Source: Vibrio casei
GTDB taxonomy: Bacteria > Pseudomonadota > Gammaproteobacteria > Enterobacterales > Vibrionaceae
Direction: 5' to 3'
Assembly: GCF_002218025.2 (NCBI RefSeq)
Contig: NZ_AP018680.1
Location: 1,860,001 to 1,924,000, forward strand
Length of the DNA: 64,000 nt
Under the pieces are notes generated by a model, which worked only from the letters and a program-made list of their open reading frames with translations, searched no databases and had not been told where the DNA came from. The position numbers and the translations under genes are program-made. Shown in pieces: positions 58,960-64,000 of the stretch (positions are counted from its first letter, which is position 1; the number at the start of each line of letters is the position of its first letter).

Positions 58960-59385
58960 ATGACTGATATACCATCACTTCCACGAACCCGATACCTTGC
59001 CTTAACAAGTTATCTTATGTTATTGACTTGGGTTGTTATTTGGCACGCCTTTATTTCACCACATCAAGACATCAATTTTATCGGTGTGACTGTCGCTTGG
59101 AGTATCCCTTTACTATTACCATTACTTGGTATTCTAAAAGGGAAGCCTTACACCCATGCATGGGCTAACTTTATCTTAATGTTCTATTTCCTTCATTCTC
59201 TCACCATTTTATATATCGATGAAGGCGAACGTTGGCTCGGCGCTGTAGAACTGGTTCTAACATCTCTAAGCTTTGTGGCAAATATTTTATATGCGAGAGA
59301 TAAAGGCAAACAACTCGGTTTAAAACTTACGCGCCTTTCTATCGTCGAAAAACAAGAAAAAGCGCGATTTGAGAAAAAACATTAA
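58960..59385 (+). CDS. DUF2069 family inner-membrane protein
   Basis: A 141-aa protein with four predicted helices (about 13-30, 40-58, 67-83 and 93-110). Residues 34-60 (SPHQDINFIGVTVAWSIPLL region) and GKPYTHAWANFILMFYF match my memory of DUF2069, commonly found with arsC and wrbA in gamma-proteobacteria. The C-terminal tail is basic (KGKQLGLKLTRLSIVEKQEKARFEKKH region, Lys/Arg-rich). Function unknown. Confidence 0.75.
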   Translation: MTDIPSLPRTRYLALTSYLMLLTWVVIWHAFISPHQDINFIGVTVAWSIPLLLPLLGILKGKPYTHAWANFILMFYFLHSLTILYIDEGERWLGAVELVLTSLSFVANILYARDKGKQLGLKLTRLSIVEKQEKARFEKKH

Positions 59386-59401
59386 AGACATAAACGAAGC
59401 C

Positions 59402-60331
59402 TCACTCCAAGCAGCTTCCTTCTAAGCAACTTTGAGTAATCACTTGTTGTAACTCTTGGCGTAACCAACGATGGGCAATATTATTATGTTGCCTAGCGTG
59501 CCAGACAAGATGATAAGTGAACGCTGGGATCTCTAATGGCGGCGGGACAATCACCAAATCTAACTCATTCGCCATATGTCGAGCTAAACAACCAGGTAAG
59601 GTCAGCAATAAATCTGTTTTCGCAATAGCATGAGGGGCGGCAGTAAAATGCGGCATACGCAATACCACATTTCTTTTATGGCCCAATTTAGCCAATGCAA
59701 TATCAATCGTACCGAGATGGTCTCCTCCCATTGTAATCAGTGCATGCGATGCTTGGCAATAACGCTCTAACGTCAGTTCTTGTTGCGCTAACGGGTGGTC
59801 TTTTCTCATTATGGTCACGAGCCTATCTTGACCTAATTTTTGTGCATAAATATCAGCAGAAACAGTACCCGATAAACTACTAAAACCTAAATCCGCTTCA
59901 CCTAACGCCAGCATTTCCATCATATTCGGTTGATAATTTAAGCAACGGATTTTCATGTTTGGCGCTTGCTGAAATAACTCTTGATATACCGATGGCATAA
60001 AGACTTGCGAAAAGAAATCACTCATGACAAAAGTAAACTGAGTGCTGGCTTTTGATGGCTCAAATTCTGCTGGGCTCAACAACGATTCAGCATCTTGTAA
60101 TAAACAATCTAAACTTGTTGCTAGGCTTTGTGCTCGTTCTGTTGGTAATAGCCCACCACGACTACGCACAAATAAAGGATCGCCAAATTGATGACGTAAT
60201 CTCTGTAAGGTTCGACTCATCGCAGATTGGGTAACATTCAGTTGAATCGCAGCTTTAGTCACACTTCGAGTTCGCAGCAAAGCTTGCAAAGCAACTAATA
60301 GATTTAAATCCACTTGATTAAGTTTTGACAT
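59402..60331 (-). CDS. LysR-family transcriptional regulator
   Basis: A 309-aa LysR protein. The N-terminal helix-turn-helix reads LLVALQALLRTRSVTKAAIQ and LNVTQSAMSRTLQRLRHQFG, with DPLFVRSRGGLLPTERA closing the wing. The effector domain (about 95-300) starts FTFVMSDFF, a form typical of the NodD/LinR-like branch (xxSDxxxxxxxPxL). It is divergent from an MDR reductase gene across 109 bp, the classic arrangement for a LysR controlling its neighbour. The ligand is unknown. Confidence 0.88.
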   Translation of the reverse strand: MSKLNQVDLNLLVALQALLRTRSVTKAAIQLNVTQSAMSRTLQRLRHQFGDPLFVRSRGGLLPTERAQSLATSLDCLLQDAESLLSPAEFEPSKASTQFTFVMSDFFSQVFMPSVYQELFQQAPNMKIRCLNYQPNMMEMLALGEADLGFSSLSGTVSADIYAQKLGQDRLVTIMRKDHPLAQQELTLERYCQASHALITMGGDHLGTIDIALAKLGHKRNVVLRMPHFTAAPHAIAKTDLLLTLPGCLARHMANELDLVIVPPPLEIPAFTYHLVWHARQHNNIAHRWLRQELQQVITQSCLEGSCLE

Positions 60332-60440
60332 TTATGATCCTAAATCATTTCTATAATTAGTTTTATGCATTAGGAATATAATACTTATAAGCCTACTATA
60401 TCAACTCAATTTCACTTCTTTATGTTCATAAGGAATCATT

Positions 60441-61460
60441 ATGTCAAAGCAATCAATAACAAGTCGCGGCTACGCTCTCAAACAACGCCCCAATGGAATG
60501 CCAACACTTGACTGTTTTGAGCTACAAACGCAGAGCCTAGCGCCAATCTCTCAAGGTCAGTTTGTCATCAAGAACCTCTGGTTATCGGTTGATCCTTACA
60601 TGCGAGGTCGCATGAGTGATGCAGAAAGTTACGTGCCTCCATTTAAATTAGGCGAACTAATGCAAGGCTCTGCCATTGGCGAAGTCATCGAATCCCAACA
60701 CCCAGACTTTAAAGTCGGAGATAAAGTCAACAGCATGCTAGGTTGGCGTGAATATGCGGTTTCTAATGGTGATATGGTGCAAAAGCTACCTGAAACATCA
60801 TTGCCTGAACAAAGCTTCCTTGGTGTTGCAGGTATGCCTGGTTTAACCGCTTGGGTTGGCTTAAATATTATTGGTGAAGTAAAAGAAGGCGATACCGTTT
60901 TAGTCTCTGCGGCGTCTGGTGCAGTAGGCAGCCTAGTGTGTCAATTTGCTAAGATTAAAGGCTGTCGCGTTGTTGGCAGTGCTGGCAGCACAGAAAAAGT
61001 TGAGTGGCTAAAGTCATTAGGTGTCGATGCCGTCATCAATTATAAAGATTATAACAATGCTGCAGAACTAGAAAGAGCCCTTGCACAACATTGCCCAAAT
61101 GGCGTGGATGTTTGTTATGAAAACGTCGGGGGCGATCACCTAGAAGCGGCGTTAAATCTACTCAATCGTTATGGACGCATGGCTGTATGCGGCATGATCG
61201 ACCTGTACAACCTAGAAGATGCCCAAGCAGGGCCAAACAATCTCGCTAACATTGTAAAGAAAAGCTTAAAAATACAAGGTTTTATCGTCTCAGATCATTG
61301 GGAGCACTACCCTAATTATGTGGCTCAACTTAGCCAGTGGGCTGCAGAAGGTAAAATTAGTTGGAAAGAAACGACCCGCAAAGGCATTGAATCTATGCCT
61401 AAAGCCTTTCTAGGTTTATTTAAAGGCGAGAATATAGGAAAGATGTTGATCCAACTTTAA
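60441..61460 (+). CDS. NADP-dependent medium-chain reductase (CurA/YncB-type)
   Basis: A 339-aa zinc-free medium-chain oxidoreductase of the leukotriene B4 12-hydroxydehydrogenase / CurA type, likely reducing alpha,beta-unsaturated carbonyls with NADPH. The N-terminal DPYMRGRMSDAESYVPPF, then LMQGSAIGEVIES, and the NADPH fold SAASGAVGSLVCQFAKIKG with GSAGSTEKVEWL are characteristic. It is divergent from a LysR gene that probably regulates it. A yqhD-type aldehyde reductase gene follows 158 bp later, suggesting a reactive-carbonyl detoxification group. Confidence 0.87.
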   Translation: MSKQSITSRGYALKQRPNGMPTLDCFELQTQSLAPISQGQFVIKNLWLSVDPYMRGRMSDAESYVPPFKLGELMQGSAIGEVIESQHPDFKVGDKVNSMLGWREYAVSNGDMVQKLPETSLPEQSFLGVAGMPGLTAWVGLNIIGEVKEGDTVLVSAASGAVGSLVCQFAKIKGCRVVGSAGSTEKVEWLKSLGVDAVINYKDYNNAAELERALAQHCPNGVDVCYENVGGDHLEAALNLLNRYGRMAVCGMIDLYNLEDAQAGPNNLANIVKKSLKIQGFIVSDHWEHYPNYVAQLSQWAAEGKISWKETTRKGIESMPKAFLGLFKGENIGKMLIQL

Positions 61461-61618
61461 TTATGCTTCGTATTTGAAGTTACAGCTTTGTTAGCCGCGT
61501 TCGTTCACCCCAATCACTTAGACAAGCTAAGCTCATGGGGCTTCACTTACTTGCTGCCTCACTGCAACATCAACTACTTTGCTTAATATTAATAAAAATT
61601 AATACACAGGAGCAATAC

Positions 61619-62770
61619 ATGAACAACTTTAGTTATGAAAACACCACTCGCATTCATTTCGGCCAAGGTCAAATCGCAGCCATTGCTAATGATATACCAA
61701 AAGACAAAAAAATCTTGGTTACTTATGGTGGTGGTTCAATCAAAGGCAATGGGGTTTACGATCAAGTTGTTGCCGCTTTGAGCGAACATAACTGGGATGA
61801 ATTTTCTGGCATTGAGCCAAACCCACAATACGACACATTAATGAAAGCCGTTGAACGCATTCGCGCAGAAGGCTTTGATTACCTGCTTGCGGTTGGCGGT
61901 GGTTCTGTCGTCGATGGTACCAAATTTATTGCTGCGGCAGTAAATTTCGAAGGTGAAGAAGCATGGGATATTCTGGCAAAACACGCGCCAATCGAATCAG
62001 CTCTGCCTTTAGGCTGTATTTTAACACTGCCAGCAACGGGCTCTGAGACCAACGTTGGTGCGGTTGTGACTCGTGGTAAAGACAAACTGGCTTTCGGCAA
62101 TCCGTTAGTTCGTCCTCAATTTGCGGTTTTAGATCCTCAAACCACATTAAGCCTTTCTGAGCGTCAAACCTCAAACGGTGTAGTCGATGCTTTTGTTCAT
62201 GTGATGGAGCAATACTTAACTTACCCTGCTAATGCGAAAATCCAAGATCGTTTTGCTGAAGGTATCTTGCTTACACTTATCGAAGAAGGTCCAAAGCTTA
62301 TCGATAATCTACAAGACATCGAAGCTCGAACCAACGTTATGTGGGCAGCGACTCAAGCACTAAGCGGCTTAATTGGTGTTGGTGTTCCTCAAGATTGGGC
62401 GACACACATGATTGGGCATGAGCTTACCGGTAACTTTGGTGTGGATCACGGTCGTAGTTTAACTATCGTTCTTCCAGCCATCATGCAAGTGTGCCGCGAA
62501 GAGAAAAAAGCGAAGTTACTTCAATATGCTGAACGCATTTGGAATATCACTGAAGGTTCAGACGACGTACGTATCGATGCTGCAATTGAGAGAACCAAGC
62601 AATTTTTCTCTCAAATGAAAACGCCTGTGTCTTTAGGTGAAATCGATCTTGGTCAAGCTGACGTTGATACTGCAATGAGCAGTTTAGAAGCTCACGGAAT
62701 GACGAAGCTTGGTGAAAATGGTTCTATCGATTTAGCTCGTTCTCGTCAAGTGTACGAAACCGCGCTTTAA
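61619..62770 (+). CDS. yqhD: NADPH-dependent iron-type alcohol dehydrogenase / aldehyde reductase YqhD
   Basis: Broad-range NADPH aldehyde reductase (383 aa; E. coli 387), scavenging short aldehydes from lipid peroxidation. MNNFSYENTTRIHFGQGQIA is the family start. GGGSIKGNGVYD and GGGSVVDGTKFIAA bind the cofactor, and metal ligands are in VVDAFVHVMEQYL, HMIGHELTG and VDHGRSL. ATG 61619 has CAGGAGC upstream; the frame runs 28 codons further up without support. The neighbouring reductase, GST and LysR genes fit a stress-aldehyde setting. Confidence 0.93.
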   Translation: MNNFSYENTTRIHFGQGQIAAIANDIPKDKKILVTYGGGSIKGNGVYDQVVAALSEHNWDEFSGIEPNPQYDTLMKAVERIRAEGFDYLLAVGGGSVVDGTKFIAAAVNFEGEEAWDILAKHAPIESALPLGCILTLPATGSETNVGAVVTRGKDKLAFGNPLVRPQFAVLDPQTTLSLSERQTSNGVVDAFVHVMEQYLTYPANAKIQDRFAEGILLTLIEEGPKLIDNLQDIEARTNVMWAATQALSGLIGVGVPQDWATHMIGHELTGNFGVDHGRSLTIVLPAIMQVCREEKKAKLLQYAERIWNITEGSDDVRIDAAIERTKQFFSQMKTPVSLGEIDLGQADVDTAMSSLEAHGMTKLGENGSIDLARSRQVYETAL

Positions 62771-62843
62771 TCCAATAAGAAAAAAATCTGTAATATACAA
62801 AATTATTCAGGGCTTCTGATTCGCATCTTGGCTTTGAATAAAT

Positions 62844-62902
62844 GCTCTCTTATGGTTAATGTGTTATCTACTGCCAACACATCCCCCAAGCTATAAGAGA
62901 GC
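62844..62902. repeat. nested inverted repeats forming a 59-nt stem-loop between yqhD and gst
   Basis: Outer arms GCTCTCTTAT (62844-62853) and ATAAGAGAGC (62893-62902) are perfect complements. Inside them ATGTGTT (62859-62865) and AACACAT (62876-62882) also pair. It is not followed by a T run on the plus strand (CCCCCCACT), so it is not a standard terminator. Confidence 0.65.
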
Positions 62903-62956
62903 CCCCCACTTTATTCTTCATCAAACTCATGACTCCACATTTGACAAGGATACCCA

Positions 62957-63580
62957 ATGATCACATTACATCACTTAAACCAATCTCGCTCTAAGCGCAT
63001 TATTTGGCTATTGGAAGAGTTAAATGTCCCGTATGAAATTAAAGCTTACCAACGTGATAGCAAAACAAACCTTGCACCAGCAGAATTAAAAGCGATTCAC
63101 CCATTGGGTAAATCTCCTGTCATTCAAGAAGATGAATTAGTACTGGCTGAATCAGGTGCAATTACAGAATATTTAGCGGAGAAGTACGCGGCTAATTTAC
63201 TAGTACCTGCAAAAAATACACCTGAATATGCTCATTATTTACAGTGGCTACACTTTGCTGAAAGTTCAGCAGCTCTGCCATTATTACTGCATTATTTCGT
63301 GTTAAAAGATGGCAGTAATCCTGCATTCTTAGCTGGCTATAGCTTAAAAGAGTTACACTTAATTTTGGGCTACCTTAACGATCATCTAAGTAAAAGCACT
63401 TGGTTGGTTGGGGAACAATTTACGGCTGCAGATATTTTGTTATCCTTCATTGTCGAAATGTCTTATAAATTAGATCAGCTTGGTGATTACCCTGCATTAC
63501 AAAAATACTTAGCAGCTCTACACCAACGTCCAGCCGCTCAAAAAGCGCAACAACTTGAAAAAGAATACGACCACTCATAA
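62957..63580 (+). CDS. glutathione S-transferase
   Basis: Cytosolic GST (207 aa). The thioredoxin-like N-domain (1-80) has LHHLNQSRSKRIIWLLEELN, with the Ser/Arg pair at the glutathione thiol position, NPLGKSPV-like HPLGKSPVIQ (cis-Pro) and LAESGAITEYL (the Glu-Ser pair binding glutathione). The all-helical C-domain has QFTAADILLSF, the N-capping box. It lies downstream of yqhD but behind a structured gap. The substrate is unknown. Confidence 0.9.
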   Translation: MITLHHLNQSRSKRIIWLLEELNVPYEIKAYQRDSKTNLAPAELKAIHPLGKSPVIQEDELVLAESGAITEYLAEKYAANLLVPAKNTPEYAHYLQWLHFAESSAALPLLLHYFVLKDGSNPAFLAGYSLKELHLILGYLNDHLSKSTWLVGEQFTAADILLSFIVEMSYKLDQLGDYPALQKYLAALHQRPAAQKAQQLEKEYDHS

Positions 63581-63610
63581 ACTAAATAATGAAATACAGA
63601 ATACTAGATA

Positions 63611-63641
63611 ACAGAAGGGAGCGATTTACGCTCCCTTCTGT
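63611..63641. terminator. bidirectional terminator after the GST gene
   Basis: Perfect 13-bp stem ACAGAAGGGAGCG / CGCTCCCTTCTGT with a 5-nt loop. It lies between the convergent GST gene and the partial gene at the right edge. T tracts are short. Confidence 0.8.
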
Positions 63642-63684
63642 TATGTCTGAATGGCTGAAAATTGATTTATTTCCTAGAAAATTT

Positions 63685-64000
63685 TCACTTCACATCAAAC
63701 CAGAGACTATTTTCATTATTAGCTATATCTTCTTGAGGTTTAGAGTTGTGCTCTACCTCTAGTTGATCACCACTCTTTATTTCTTGACCACTTTGTTGGA
63801 TATCACCCGTCTGTAAGCTTTCTTCCTCGGTCGGCATAGTTTGAATATTGTTAAACTTAGGCGCTTCTGTTTGAGTTAGATTGCGCTTTTTAGCCGCTTC
63901 TTTTTCAAAATCAGCCACAGTAGTAAATAACTCAATGGTAAAATTAACCTGTGAGCCCTGTATGCTACGGACTTGGACAGAAGCAACACTATTCAAACTT
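63685..64000 (-). CDS. unidentified protein, C-terminal part (cut by window edge)
   Basis: The frame is open to the right edge, so this is the last 104-105 codons of a longer gene; the TTG at 63996 is not a credible start. Visible sequence: a beta-strand-like VASVQVRSIQGSQVNFTIEL, a helix FTTVADFEKEAAKKRN, then a low-complexity tail rich in Glu, Gln, Ser and Thr ending ENSLWFDVK. The folded part faintly recalls the C-terminus of DUF2066 proteins, but I would not assign it. Confidence 0.55.
   Translation of the reverse strand, partial: SLNSVASVQVRSIQGSQVNFTIELFTTVADFEKEAAKKRNLTQTEAPKFNNIQTMPTEEESLQTGDIQQSGQEIKSGDQLEVEHNSKPQEDIANNENSLWFDVK

Overview
The window is a 64 kb piece of the main chromosome of a gamma-proteobacterium, almost certainly a member of the Vibrionaceae. 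The evidence is the low-GC composition, toxRS lying divergently next to htpG, a run of Vibrio-type DUF genes (DUF1853, DUF2788, DUF2956, DUF2897, DUF2069), and a Vibrio-style intergenic repeat bounded by TATACCC...GGGTATA. It is mostly well-kept core genome. I see no rRNA, tRNA, CRISPR array, prophage or transposase gene, and no new multi-gene defence or secretion system.

Layout. 1-5.9 kb: start of sucA, then sdhCDAB (minus) divergent from gltA (plus), the TCA-cycle block with an ArcA-like control region between. 6-14 kb: ybgI, a DUF1853 gene, pgm and seqA, a dihaem thiosulfate/tetrathionate cytochrome pair (tsdA plus a defective-looking tsdB), ybfF, DUF2788, fldA and fur. 14-23 kb: glnS, then the amino-sugar locus nagE <-> nagBAC with paired NagC-like operators, followed by a frameshifted cation:proton antiporter. 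23-34 kb: asnB, rfaH, a POT peptide transporter, hemH, adk, htpG, toxRS, a SelW-like protein and yfcH. 34-41 kb: an unlisted 21-residue membrane peptide, heat-shock-promoted cnoX, cueR, a UPF0319 lipoprotein, a major porin, ligA and zipA. 41-47 kb: cysZ, a MITE-like repeat, an unlisted 19-codon upstream ORF coupled to cysK, then ptsHI-crr. 47-64 kb: DyP peroxidase, yfeZ-like, yffB-dapE-M15 peptidase, bamC/dapA, gcvR-bcp, perM/tusA, bepA, arsC-wrbA-DUF2069, a LysR regulator divergent from an MDR reductase, yqhD, a GST, and a partial gene at the right edge.

How the genes connect. NagE carries only IIC and IIB domains, so it must take phosphate from EIIA-Glc (crr) through HPr and EI, all encoded about 28 kb away in the same window. 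NagA and NagB feed the product into glycolysis and NagC controls the locus. sdh, gltA and sucA form one oxygen-regulated TCA cluster. RfaH, ToxRS, the porin, BamC, BepA and the UPF0319 lipoprotein concern the envelope. HtpG and CnoX share sigma-32-type promoters.

Most worth checking: (1) a short ORF with a near-perfect Shine-Dalgarno whose stop overlaps the cysK start and which holds a Cys codon; (2) a 7-bp tandem duplication that splits the antiporter gene; (3) the 21-aa membrane peptide before cnoX; (4) the TTATAAC array between ybgI and the DUF1853 gene; (5) a tsdB with no usable signal peptide. Gene names rest on remembered family sequences; no database search was possible.
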